In this document: positions 36,086 to 44,375 of the stretch, piece after piece
How the letters are laid out: each line of letters starts with the position of its first letter
Position numbering within the stretch: the stretch's first letter is position 1
Assembly (NCBI GenBank): GCA_050012855.1
Contig: JBEKGJ010000027.1
Coordinates: forward strand, 1 to 64,000
Reading direction: 5' to 3'
DNA: 64,000 nucleotides
Source: JAJXZJ01 sp050012855
GTDB lineage: Bacteria; Verrucomicrobiota; Verrucomicrobiia; Limisphaerales; J093
Position numbers and translations under genes: made by a program
The notes under the pieces: generated by a model
The model's input: the letters and a program-made list of their open reading frames with translations, nothing else
Database searches by the model: none
Told to the model about the DNA's origin: nothing

Positions 36086-36550
36086 TTAGTTCTCCACTAG
36101 CCGACATGGCTGGTTAAAATCCATGCGCTGAATCTCGACTTCATCCGCCAGTCTAGGGTTGCGGTAGCAGATGCCTGCCATCTGGGCTTCTGAACAATAG
36201 AATTCGTCCTCACGCAATTCGTCCTTCCGGCAACGCCTCCACGCCTCACGCGCAATACGCGCGAGTACAACCGGCCAGCAGCTGCGGGTGTGGCCGCGGG
36301 CGGACGCGAAGTGCCCCGCCAGGAATTGCCGCGCTTGCTCCGGCGCATTGGGCACAAAACGAATTCTCACCGTCACCTGCCGCACGCCGACCGCGTCGCG
36401 TTGGGCGGCGTCGAGCGAGTTCTGGATGGCCTCGCGCACAAGAGCCTCGCTCAGGTTCTCCAAACTTTCGGCCGTGAAGAAAGCGTCGTTGGCCGAGTCC
36501 CTCATGCGGTCGCACGGGCGACGCGCGTTGAAATGCCACTGCGGATTCAT
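36086..36550 (-). pseudogene. Chimeric fragment: GHKL N-terminus joined to a methyltransferase-tail copy
   Basis: The 154-residue frame opens like a GHKL ATPase (DRMRDSANDAFFTAESLENL, SEALVREAIQNSLDAAQRD) but lacks all later ATP-binding boxes. From about residue 85 it becomes HTRSCWPVVLARIAREAWRR ... EFYCSEAQMAG, which matches the end of the methyltransferase upstream (HTRSGWPVALELIGREAWRR ... EFYCVAAQRAG). The similarity is visible in DNA: 36195-36303 against 36632-36739, about 70% identical. The start overlaps the methyltransferase stop by 4 bp. It cannot hydrolyse ATP alone; it may be a relic of a second GHKL gene, or a small adaptor made by recombination. Confidence 0.65.
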
Positions 36551-38400
36551 GCGACTTGCTCTGTGATTTCCTGATGAAACGCCCCCTCACACGCTGTCGG
36601 CGGGTCCAGTCCGGCCCGCTGGGCTGCCACACAATAGAACTCGTCGCCGGCCAGTTCACCGAGTTTGTAGCGCCGCCACGCTTCGCGACCGATGAGCTCC
36701 AGCGCCACCGGCCAGCCGCTGCGGGTGTGGCGGCGGGCGAGCAGTAGTTCAAAACCGGGCAGGCCAAGCTGCTCAGTGGGGACTTCTTCAATATCATCGC
36801 CGTGGTCGAGAGCGTTGTCGGGATGCAGGCCGGGAAAGAGGAAGAGCAGCGCGTGCCACCCCGCGAGGAATTTATCCTTGGGCAGCGCCCGCAGGCTGCG
36901 ACGGTCGAGTTGGGCGAGGCGCTCCAGCTCGCGAGCGGCGGCAGGGCGGGTTTGGGGAGCACGCCCGCCCTCGGGCGTCGTGTCCGGCGCCCCGCCGGAC
37001 ACTCCGGGCGCAACGTCCGCACGATCCCGATTCCGTCCGGCGAGGGCGCCGGGCGGGACAGCCGGGGCGGCTGTGCTCCCCAGAAACTCCTTCACCGCCA
37101 GGCCCAAGGCCTCGGCCACGAGCGGCGGAACCGCGTTGCCGATGAGCCGAAAGGAGGTGGTGCGCGCGGCGGGGAAGCGGAACCAGTCGGGGAAGCTCTG
37201 GATGCGGGCGGCTTCGCGCGGGGTGAGCGAGCGGTTCTGAGTCGGATGAATGAACATCAGTCCGTCCCTGCTCAGGTGGGCCATGATCGTGGAGCACGGG
37301 TGCCAGCGACTCTGCCTGGTGTAGCGGTCTTGGAAAGTGGATTTGTCGTATGGAAACTCGAACTGCACGCCGCGAACCCGCATGGCCACGGCGGAGTTCT
37401 CCCCTTCGTTGAGGCGCATGAAGTCGCGCAGGTCGCGCTCGGAATGAAACCGGGCGGTGTGGTTGGTGAGCTTGGGGGCACGAGCAATCTCCAGAACATC
37501 GAAAAGGTAGTTCCGCCCGCTGTCGCCGTAGTCTTGGAGGTAGCGGACGCGGCGCGGGAGATCGTAGTCGCGTTCATCTTCCCCGCCGCCGGCGCGGAGG
37601 ATGGGGAGGTCGCCCAGGGCCACTCCCAGCCAGAGGCGTGGCTCGGCACGCGGCGAGGGTTTGGTCTGCGGCAGAAAATAGCCGGGCAGGTCGTCGCGCA
37701 CGCCGATGATGAGCTGACGACGCCGTTTTTGCGGCACACCCAGTTCCCAGGCGTCCTCAATCTGGCCATGCACACGATAGCCGAGCGCGCGGCTCTCCTT
37801 CTGAACCCGGGTGAAATACTCGCCGCCGGCGGCCGTGCGCAGACCGAGGACGTTCTCCATCACGAAGACCTTCGGCTGAAAGAACTCCACATAACGCAGG
37901 AACTCACGATAGAGGTGGCGCCGGGGATCAGCTTTGAGGCGCGGCCCGCTGTTGGCGCCGTCACGCTGGCGCACAGTGGAGAAGCCCTGGCAGGGCGGGC
38001 CGCCAACGATGACATCCACCTGGTCAGTGCCGGTGAGGGTGGCGACTTGCTCGGGCGGGAACGTGGTGAGATCGCATTCGAGCGCGTGCTCGACCGGCAG
38101 CAGGCCGGGGTGGCGTTGTTGCACGAGGTTGGTGCGGAGCGTGGAAACGGCCTCGGCGTTCGAGTCAATGGCCGCAAGTACGCGGAACCCGGCCCGCTGC
38201 ATACCCAAGGTGAACCCGCCGCAGCCACAGAAGAGATCGAGGCACGTCAGTTGGCGTCGCGGCGACTCAGCAGAGCGCCGCTGATCTCTCGAAGATCGCG
38301 TCGTGGCGAAAGATGGCGGCCGATCGCCATCCGTCGTTTCGTGGTAAGGCACGGCTTGCTCGCGAGGAACCAGCGGTGGGTTGTGCCTCGGCTGGCTCAC
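36547..38400 (-). CDS. dcm: C5-cytosine DNA methyltransferase (Dcm type)
   Basis: 617 residues from the GTG at 38400, which overlaps the regulator stop. All core motifs are present: LDLFCGCGGFTLGMQRAGF (I), VDVIVGGPPCQGFS with the catalytic Cys (IV, about 134-140), VMENV (VI), QKRRRQLIIGVR (VIII), LTPREAARIQSFPDWFRF (IX) and IGNAVPPLVAEALGL (X), so it should methylate cytosine C5. The first 50 residues come partly from a palindromic repeat. A second in-frame repeat (36970-37083) separates the catalytic core from a 125-residue tail domain, copied in the next gene. No cognate restriction endonuclease is recognisable; Vsr and the GHKL ATPase are the likely partners. Confidence 0.88.
   Translation of the reverse strand: MSQPRHNPPLVPREQAVPYHETTDGDRPPSFATTRSSRDQRRSAESPRRQLTCLDLFCGCGGFTLGMQRAGFRVLAAIDSNAEAVSTLRTNLVQQRHPGLLPVEHALECDLTTFPPEQVATLTGTDQVDVIVGGPPCQGFSTVRQRDGANSGPRLKADPRRHLYREFLRYVEFFQPKVFVMENVLGLRTAAGGEYFTRVQKESRALGYRVHGQIEDAWELGVPQKRRRQLIIGVRDDLPGYFLPQTKPSPRAEPRLWLGVALGDLPILRAGGGEDERDYDLPRRVRYLQDYGDSGRNYLFDVLEIARAPKLTNHTARFHSERDLRDFMRLNEGENSAVAMRVRGVQFEFPYDKSTFQDRYTRQSRWHPCSTIMAHLSRDGLMFIHPTQNRSLTPREAARIQSFPDWFRFPAARTTSFRLIGNAVPPLVAEALGLAVKEFLGSTAAPAVPPGALAGRNRDRADVAPGVSGGAPDTTPEGGRAPQTRPAAARELERLAQLDRRSLRALPKDKFLAGWHALLFLFPGLHPDNALDHGDDIEEVPTEQLGLPGFELLLARRHTRSGWPVALELIGREAWRRYKLGELAGDEFYCVAAQRAGLDPPTACEGAFHQEITEQVA
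36970..37083 (-). repeat. In-frame repeat insertion in the methyltransferase gene
   Basis: On the minus strand it opens CTGGGGAGCACAG, then CTGTCCCGCCCGG and a palindromic GC-rich arm; both words are identical to those of the helicase insertion at 27131-27296. It adds about 38 Gly/Pro/Ala/Arg residues (GSTAAPAVPPGALAG onward) between the catalytic and tail domains without breaking the frame. Confidence 0.7.
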
Positions 38401-38636
38401 ACGTCCACCCCCTTGCACAGATCGCCGACGTTGACGCCCAACGCGCGCGCAATGCGCAGCACCGTCTTGATGCCGGGGTTGCGGACGCCGCGCTCAATCC
38501 CGCTGACGTAGGTGCGGTCGAGGTCGGCCTTTTCGGCGAGCGCGTCTTGGGAGAACCCGCGGTCGTTCCTGATGCGGGCAACGTTCCGACCGAAAGCGGC
38601 GAGGCGTCGGTCATGGTCTGGCATGGGGCGCATCAT
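38397..38636 (-). CDS. XRE-family controller-type regulator
   Basis: 79 residues: a single Cro/C1-type helix-turn-helix (LAAFGRNVARIRNDRGFSQD, ALAEKADLDRTYVSGIERGV, RNPGIKTVLRIARALGVNVG). Size and position match the C (controller) proteins of restriction-modification systems, which delay or balance expression. The start (ATG at 38636; ATGs also at 38633 and 38624) lies inside a perfect palindrome, and another dyad lies about 45 bp upstream, consistent with autoregulation. Its stop overlaps the methyltransferase start, so the two are translated together. Confidence 0.85.
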   Translation of the reverse strand: MMRPMPDHDRRLAAFGRNVARIRNDRGFSQDALAEKADLDRTYVSGIERGVRNPGIKTVLRIARALGVNVGDLCKGVDV

Positions 38637-38642
38637 GCGCCC
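38626..38642. promoter_or_regulatory. Palindrome over the XRE start codon (candidate operator)
   Basis: GGGCGCATCATGCGCCC is a perfect 8-bp dyad around one base and contains the regulator ATG. Binding here would block both transcription and translation initiation. An operator role is inference. Confidence 0.5.
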
Positions 38643-38678
38643 AAGGATGCCCTGCCGTCTGTGGACTATCGGCTACAA

Positions 38679-38695
38679 TGTTCCAAACTGGAACA
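38679..38695. promoter_or_regulatory. Dyad upstream of the XRE gene (candidate C-box)
   Basis: TGTTCCAAACTGGAACA is a perfect 7-bp dyad with a 3-bp spacer, 43 bp upstream of the regulator start. On the minus strand it precedes TTGTAG, a possible -10. Spacing and symmetry suit an XRE dimer. Confidence 0.5.
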
Positions 38696-38861
38696 CGGCG
38701 CCGGAGGCTTTGGGGAAGGTGGTCACAGCTTGCGGGCGGCTCCTTTTCCGTGCAATCCGCGTGATCCGTGGTTCGCCACTTCCGGCTTTTGGCCACGCCG
38801 GCGGTGGCGGCATCGGTTCGGGCGGGAGAGATATGCGCCAGCGGGGGCGGCGCTGCGCTCG

Positions 38862-39257
38862 TCACGCCAGCGTCGGCACATGCGGATAGCCGCGGAGCTT
38901 GCCGTCGGTGGTCACCAGCGTCAGTCGCTCAAGGCGCGCCGTGGCGATGAGCACGCGATCCGCCGGGTCGCGATGCACCGGCGGCGGCAGGCTGTAGGCT
39001 TCGGCCATGATCTGATCCGTGATCGGCAGGCAGGGCCATCCCGTTCGTCTCAGCAGGGTATCCCACCAGACGCGCCAGTGTTGCTTCAGGGTGATCCGGC
39101 CGCGCTCTTGAAGGCAGGCCAGTTCGGCCACTGAAATCGCCGACACGAAGACCTCTCCCGCCGGCGCGTCGTCAATCAGGCTGAGCGTCGTCGCCGACAG
39201 GTCGGCGGTTTTCTCCGCAACGAACAGGATCGCGCAGGTGTCCAGGAGATACGGCAT
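38862..39257 (-). CDS. vapC: VapC-like PIN-domain toxin
   Basis: 131 residues: MPYLLDTCAILFVAEKTADL with the first Asp, VSAISVAELACLQERGRI with Glu, and HRDPADRVLIATARLERLTL, then VTTDGKL with the remaining acidic residues. This is an intact VapC-type PIN ribonuclease. It follows the PHD-like antitoxin gene by 7 bp, so the pair is a complete module. The 225 bp on its other side, before the XRE operon, is noncoding repeat-like sequence. Confidence 0.85.
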   Translation of the reverse strand: MPYLLDTCAILFVAEKTADLSATTLSLIDDAPAGEVFVSAISVAELACLQERGRITLKQHWRVWWDTLLRRTGWPCLPITDQIMAEAYSLPPPVHRDPADRVLIATARLERLTLVTTDGKLRGYPHVPTLA

Positions 39258-39264
39258 GAGCGTC

Positions 39265-39513
39265 TCACTGGTGCATCTCCCAGTCGCCCTCGGGCAGGCA
39301 CGGCTCCACCAGGTCGCCGTGGATTTTCACCGTGCCTTTCATGCAGCCGACGACACGGTGCCGGGGTTGCCGGGGAGCGGCCTTGCGCACGGGGGCGACG
39401 CGGGCGAGGGGCACGTTGCGCCGGCAGACGATCACTTCGCCGCCTCCCTCCACCAGGGCGAGGAACTCTGAGAACCGGTCTTTGAACTCCGCGATGTTCA
39501 CGGTCGTGCTCAT
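39265..39513 (-). CDS. PHD/YefM-like antitoxin (VapB role)
   Basis: 82 residues from the ATG at 39513: MSTTVNIAEFKDRFSEFLAL, VEGGGEVIVCRRNVPLARVA, PVRK, and a C-terminal tail ending GDWEMHQ that would bind the toxin. The TVNIxEFKxRFSExLxxVExGxEVxVxRxxxPVAxL pattern is the PHD family. An upstream in-frame ATG at 39549 exists, but the PHD fold begins at MSTTV. It neutralises and co-represses the adjoining VapC. Confidence 0.85.
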   Translation of the reverse strand: MSTTVNIAEFKDRFSEFLALVEGGGEVIVCRRNVPLARVAPVRKAAPRQPRHRVVGCMKGTVKIHGDLVEPCLPEGDWEMHQ

Positions 39514-39644
39514 GGCCAGGAAGATGGCCAACTTCATGGCCGAAAGCAAGTCCTGGTTGGCCGGGTGCCGGGGAGCGTTGCTCGGCGCTCGATCCTCGCG
39601 AAATCCAAGGCGCTCCGCCGCCGCCGTGGCGGCAACTCAACCGC

Positions 39645-41042
39645 CTACTCTGGCTTGGCGGCCGGCCGGTTCCAGGAACGTCCGATTTCCTCGAGCGTCC
39701 GGCCCTTGGTTTCCGGCACGAAGCGCCAGACGAAGACCAATTCGATCAGGCACATCGCCCCGTAAATCCAGAAGGGCGCGGCGCTGTGGAACGTCCGCGT
39801 CAGCCACGGGTCCTTGTTCAGGAACGGCGCGCTTTGCGTCACTGCCCAGTCGGCAATCCACAGGAACAGCGTCGCCGCCGCCAGCGCCCGCCCGCGCACC
39901 CGCGTCGGGAAGATCTCCGACAGGATCACCCACGTGACCGGTCCGACCGACATGGCGAAACAGGCGATGTAGCCGACGATGAACAGGAGCATCCAGCCTT
40001 CGATGCGCTGGTAATAGGCGGCTAGACCCATGCCAAGCAGGCACAAGCTCATCCCGGCGACGCCGAGGAGCATCAACGGCCGGCGACCGAGCCGGTCCAC
40101 GGTCCAGATGGCGACGAGGGTGAACACGAGGTTCGCCGCGCCCACGATGATCTGCTGGAGCAACGCGGTGTCGGCGGCGGTGCCAAGTTTCTTCAGGATT
40201 TCCGGACCGTAGTAAAGGAAGGCGTTGATGCCGGTGACCTGCTGCAGGATGGCGAGCACGATGCCGATCAGGAGCACGACCCGCAGGCCGGGCTGGAAAA
40301 GCTGGCCCAGCGTGGCGCTCTCGGTGCGCAGCGAGGCTTCGATCGCCTGGAGTTCCGTGAACGCCACGGACGGACCGTTCACGCGGGCCAGGATGTCATG
40401 CGCCTCCTGGCGGCGGCCCTGCTCCACCAGCCAACGCGGACTCTCGGGGACGAACGAGAGCATGATCAAGAAGAAGACCGACGGCACCAGACCGAGGCCG
40501 AACATCCAGCGCCAGCTCGCCTCAATCTGCCAGGCTTCGCTGCCCTGGCGGGCGATGAAGTAATTCGCGAAATAGACCAGCAGGAACCCGGTGACGATGG
40601 CGAATTGGTTGAGTGAAACCAGCCGGCCGCGAAAACGCGCCGGACTGATTTCGGCGATGTACATGGGCGAGGCCAGCGCCGCCATGCCGATGCCGATGCC
40701 GGCCAGCGTGCGGAAGCAGATGAAAACCCCGAGGCTCTTGGGCAGCGAAGTCCCAACGGACGACACCGCAAACAGGAAGGCCGCCAGCACCAGCAGGCGT
40801 TTCCGCCCGAGCCGGTCGCCCACCACGCCCGCCAGCACGGCGCCCAGGGCGCACCCGAAAATGGCGCAGGACATCGCCCAGCCTTCCATCGCCGGCGTGA
40901 GCTCGAAATGTTTCGTCAGAAAACCGATGGCATCGGAGATGACGCCGGTGTCGTAGCCGAAGAGCAGCCCGCCGAGTGTGGCTACCAGGCAGACGAGAAC
41001 GAGAAAGGCCGGACTGCCGTGAGCGGAAGGCGATGGGCGCAT
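39645..41042 (-). CDS. MFS sugar transporter (sugar porter family)
   Basis: 465 residues with 12 predicted membrane helices. Sugar-porter signatures: LLFGYDTGVISDAIGF, GDRLGRKRLLVLAA, PMYIAEISPARFRGRLVSLN, SFVPESPRWLVEQGRRQEA, the QQVTGINAFLYYGPEI motif after helix 6, and FVPETKGRTLEEI at the C-terminus. It would import a hexose or pentose by proton symport; xylose is plausible because a xylose isomerase is encoded at 57 kb, but the substrate cannot be read from the sequence. It is 12 bp downstream of the URO-D-like gene and probably cotranscribed with it. Confidence 0.88.
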   Translation of the reverse strand: MRPSPSAHGSPAFLVLVCLVATLGGLLFGYDTGVISDAIGFLTKHFELTPAMEGWAMSCAIFGCALGAVLAGVVGDRLGRKRLLVLAAFLFAVSSVGTSLPKSLGVFICFRTLAGIGIGMAALASPMYIAEISPARFRGRLVSLNQFAIVTGFLLVYFANYFIARQGSEAWQIEASWRWMFGLGLVPSVFFLIMLSFVPESPRWLVEQGRRQEAHDILARVNGPSVAFTELQAIEASLRTESATLGQLFQPGLRVVLLIGIVLAILQQVTGINAFLYYGPEILKKLGTAADTALLQQIIVGAANLVFTLVAIWTVDRLGRRPLMLLGVAGMSLCLLGMGLAAYYQRIEGWMLLFIVGYIACFAMSVGPVTWVILSEIFPTRVRGRALAAATLFLWIADWAVTQSAPFLNKDPWLTRTFHSAAPFWIYGAMCLIELVFVWRFVPETKGRTLEEIGRSWNRPAAKPE

Positions 41043-41054
41043 GCGGCGAACGAC

Positions 41055-42314
41055 TCAGTTGGCGCTGTCGCGGATGGCGCGGAACATGGCCTCGACGTTC
41101 GCGATGGGCGTGTTGCCCTGGACGTTGTGGATCGCGTCGAAGACGAAGCCGCCGCCCTCGTTGAAAATGGCGATGCGCTCGCGCACCTCACGATAGACTT
41201 CTTCCGGGGTGCCGAATGGCAGCGTCTTTTGCGTGTCCACGCCGCCGCCCCAAAAGACCAGTTCCTTGCCGAATTCCCGCTTCAGCCGCGAGGCGTCCAT
41301 CTCGGCGGCCGAGCACTGAACCGGGTTGAGGATGTCGAAGCCCGCCTCGATGAAATCCGGAATCAACCGGTACACCGACCCGCAGGAATGAATGAACGTC
41401 TTCCAGTTCGTCCGCTCGTGGATGCGACGGTTGATCTGCTCGTGGAACGGCTTGAACAGGTCGCGGTACGCCGGCGGCGCAACGAACGGGCCGCGTTGCG
41501 TTCCGAAATCCGTGCCGGTGACCTTGGCGGCTTCGATGGAATCGCCGAACAGGGCGATCAAGGTGTCCAGGTTCTGCAGGGCGATCTCGCATTGCTTCTC
41601 GAACACCTTCCAGACGTAGTCGCGCCGGATCTTGGTCGAAATGTACCACTCGGAAATGTCGCGAATGCCCCGGGGATGCTTCATCCACGGCGCGGGCACG
41701 AGCGCGATGTCCCCGAACGCCGCCCCGGGAACCACCAGGATCGCGCCGCAGTCGGGGCGTTGCTCGCGCCATTCCTTTCGCCCGCGATAATACGCCAGGT
41801 CCTCGGCGCCGAGCGGTCCGAATTCCTCGAGGTTGGCCGCCGGGTCCAGCTTGTCCTCGCCAATCGGTTCCTGGCGGACGATCGAGTCGAAAAAGTAGCC
41901 GCCATCGGGCATGTGGCCGCTGGCTGGCACGCTGGTATCGCCTTCCGGGAACACCAACCAGCCGCCATCGGGCGCCGGGGTGAGGTTCATCTGCCCGGGG
42001 ACCAGGCAGGGGGTGCCATCGAAGAGCGTGAACGGTTTCCAGTCCCGGGCCTCGGTCCCGAACATTGATTTTCGCGGCAGGATGCCCAGGACGTCGGTGC
42101 CAATGGCGGCGCGCAGTTCGTCGTCAATTTCGCCGAGCATTTGGTAGGGCTCGATGACCTTGACGCGGTGGGAGGATTCGCCCAGCAGACGCTGGCGGAG
42201 CTGGTGGACGATGGAGACGTGGATGCCGGTGACGGCGGTGGCCCCGAAATCCACACAAACCCGGTCGGGCTGGCGGTGCTGCAGGGTGGTTTGCAGGCGT
42301 TCGCGTGCGTTCAT
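41055..42314 (-). CDS. URO-D-like (uroporphyrinogen decarboxylase superfamily) protein
   Basis: 419 residues beginning MNARERLQTTLQHRQPDRVC, the hallmark of the large family of URO-D-like proteins in PVC bacteria. FIHSCGSVYRLIPDFIEAGF, DILNPVQCSAAEMDASRLKR and GGGVDTQKTLPFGTPEEV are typical of the methyltransferase-like branch (MtaA/CmuA relatives), not of heme-pathway HemE. It may transfer methyl groups or act on a sugar; genes of this branch frequently sit near carbohydrate transporters, as here. True function unknown. Confidence 0.75.
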   Translation of the reverse strand: MNARERLQTTLQHRQPDRVCVDFGATAVTGIHVSIVHQLRQRLLGESSHRVKVIEPYQMLGEIDDELRAAIGTDVLGILPRKSMFGTEARDWKPFTLFDGTPCLVPGQMNLTPAPDGGWLVFPEGDTSVPASGHMPDGGYFFDSIVRQEPIGEDKLDPAANLEEFGPLGAEDLAYYRGRKEWREQRPDCGAILVVPGAAFGDIALVPAPWMKHPRGIRDISEWYISTKIRRDYVWKVFEKQCEIALQNLDTLIALFGDSIEAAKVTGTDFGTQRGPFVAPPAYRDLFKPFHEQINRRIHERTNWKTFIHSCGSVYRLIPDFIEAGFDILNPVQCSAAEMDASRLKREFGKELVFWGGGVDTQKTLPFGTPEEVYREVRERIAIFNEGGGFVFDAIHNVQGNTPIANVEAMFRAIRDSAN

Positions 42315-42480
42315 GGGTGTTGGAAATTCATGGCTGTAGCTGCATCAGGGAACCATGCAAGCCCCGCCGCTGGCAATCACCAACTGAAACCAACTGGAAC
42401 CAATCGCGCGAAAGGAGGCGTCCGCGCGGAAAAGTCACTTTTGATTTGAACCCCGGCCGGCGGACGAACACCTTAAGGCC

Positions 42481-43677
42481 ATGCGCAGGCGGACCTTGCT
42501 GGTGATCGTAGCGATTTCGCTGGGCGTCAACCTGGTGCTGGCCTTCGGCTGGTTCCTGGCCGCCCACAATCCGCCGCCCCGGCGGTCTTTGGCGGTCGCC
42601 ACCCGGCCGATTGTCACCAACATCCTCCGGCCCATCCGCACCAACCTCGTCATCCAAACGCCGCAGTTTTCCTGGCGCGACATCGAGTCCACCAACTACA
42701 CACTTTACATTGACCATCTCCGTGGCTTTGGGTGCCCGGAACCCACGGTGAGGGACATCATCGTGGCCGACGTGAACACGCTGTTCGCCCACCGCCGCGC
42801 CACCGAGATCGTCACCCCCAGCCAGCAATGGTGGCGGGCAACGCCGGACCCGAAGGTGGCCGCGGAGGCGCAGACGCGGCTCAGCGCACTCGACACCGAA
42901 CGGCGCACGCTGTTGACGAAGCTGCTGGGGCCGGATTGGGCAACCTCCGGCGCGGCCTTGGAATTCGCCGACGCCACGGCCGCCCTCGATGGGCCCGTGC
43001 TGGGGGAGTTGCCGGCCGAGACCAAGCGGGCGGTGCAAGACATCGAGCGGGAGGGACGCGAACGTCTCCAAGCCGCGCTTGCCGCCGCCGATGGCAAGCC
43101 GCTGAGCGCCGCGGAAACCGCCCGCCTCCGCCAGCAGACCCGGGATGCCCTCGCCCAAGTCTTGACCCCGGCGCAACTCGAGGAATACCTGCTGCGGTTC
43201 TCCAACCAGGCCGACCAGCTTCGCGGCAGCCTGCGCGGCCTCAGCACCACCCCGGACGAGTTTCGCTCTTTGTTCCAAACGACCGACACGCTCGACGCCG
43301 AACTGCAACGACTCGCCGGCGCCAGCGACGCCGCCAGCGTCCAGCGCCGGCAGGACCTCGAACAGCAACGCACCGCAGCCCTGCAAAACACGCTGGGCCG
43401 GGACCGCTTTGCCTTCTACCAACTCAACCAGGATGCGGGTTTTCAGCAGGCGCGCGAGACGGCGCAAACGCTCGGCGCGGCGGCGGAGACGGTGGTGCCC
43501 CTTTACCAGATCAACCAGGCCACCGCGCAGGAGAAGCAGCGCATCCTGAACGACGCTTCGTTGACGCCGGAGGAGCAGTCGGAGCAACTCGCGGCCATCC
43601 AGCAGCACCGGCTCGACGCCCTGCGCAAGCTGCTGGGCGAAGAAGGTTTTAGAAAGCTCCAGGGCGGCGCGCCTTAG
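42481..43677 (+). CDS. Hypothetical single-pass membrane protein, helical
   Basis: 398 residues. Residues 4-26 (RTLLVIVAISLGVNLVLAFG) form one N-terminal transmembrane helix or uncleaved signal. The remainder is almost wholly helical and Gln/Ala/Arg-rich with several probable coiled coils (QTRLSALDTERRTLLTKLLG, LTPAQLEEYLLRFSNQADQL, SLTPEEQSEQLAAIQQHRLD). The repeated LTPxQLEEY-type phrases recall periplasmic Spy/CpxP-like sensors, but the match is weak. It is an isolated gene in this orientation. Function unknown. Confidence 0.6.
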   Translation: MRRRTLLVIVAISLGVNLVLAFGWFLAAHNPPPRRSLAVATRPIVTNILRPIRTNLVIQTPQFSWRDIESTNYTLYIDHLRGFGCPEPTVRDIIVADVNTLFAHRRATEIVTPSQQWWRATPDPKVAAEAQTRLSALDTERRTLLTKLLGPDWATSGAALEFADATAALDGPVLGELPAETKRAVQDIEREGRERLQAALAAADGKPLSAAETARLRQQTRDALAQVLTPAQLEEYLLRFSNQADQLRGSLRGLSTTPDEFRSLFQTTDTLDAELQRLAGASDAASVQRRQDLEQQRTAALQNTLGRDRFAFYQLNQDAGFQQARETAQTLGAAAETVVPLYQINQATAQEKQRILNDASLTPEEQSEQLAAIQQHRLDALRKLLGEEGFRKLQGGAP

Positions 43678-43799
43678 CTGGCCGCCAGCCGGCCGGCCTC
43701 TGTAGTTCAATCACCCCTACCGCGTGCGCCAACGCTCATCCGCAAATTCTCGCTCGCCGGCATGGGAGCATCCCGCGACAATCACCGTCTAAGAAATGT

Positions 43800-44375
43800 A
43801 TGAAACGAATGCTTTTGCTCACATTCTTATCGCTCACGGTGTTGTTGGCCGCCGCTGAAAAACCGTATGACTTCCGAGCCTGCAACGCCTACGGCAAACT
43901 TTCCGCTGCCGACAAGCAGTGGTTGGAACAGGTTCATCGCGATCTGCTTCTGCTGTGGGGTGCCCTGGACATGTATGCCGATGAGCACAACGGAAACCTG
44001 CCTTCAACCCTTGACGAACTTGTCCCCAAGTATTTGGCGGAGCTTCCCTCCGATCCTTTTGCGAGCCAGCAGACGCCGAGTGTCCAGCTTACCAAAGGCT
44101 ACATTGCCTCCAAGCACGGATTGGGATATCGGTTCATGGGAGGGGCTCCAGGCAATCGTGCGTGGGTCATTTCGAGTGTTGGTTTGGCTGATTTTCCATA
44201 TCTTGCTGAACGAGGGAATGTCGGCCTTTACGTCTGCAAAGGGGTCTGGATCTCGGGTGCGAATTTCGCCGTCGGACGCGCTCTCAAGGCCCAACAAGAC
44301 GGTCCAGCGAATGGGAGCCAGCCGATTCGCTCAGAGACAAATCCAACGTCATCGGCGGCTGACTCCCGTCGCTGA
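43800..44375 (+). CDS. Exported small protein with a GspG-like segment
   Basis: 191 residues. Signal peptide MKRMLLLTFLSLTVLLAAAE. The central part, LDMYADEHNGNLPSTLDELV, PKYLAELPSDPF, is the sequence typical of the C-terminal half of type II pseudopilins (GspG), while later text (GLGYRFMGG) fits the same fold. There is no prepilin cleavage motif, so it is not a pilin itself. The last 25-30 residues (QQDGPANGSQPIRSETNPTS) derive from a dispersed repeat that abuts a recN fragment. Probably a periplasmic protein of unknown role. Confidence 0.6.
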   Translation: MKRMLLLTFLSLTVLLAAAEKPYDFRACNAYGKLSAADKQWLEQVHRDLLLLWGALDMYADEHNGNLPSTLDELVPKYLAELPSDPFASQQTPSVQLTKGYIASKHGLGYRFMGGAPGNRAWVISSVGLADFPYLAERGNVGLYVCKGVWISGANFAVGRALKAQQDGPANGSQPIRSETNPTSSAADSRR

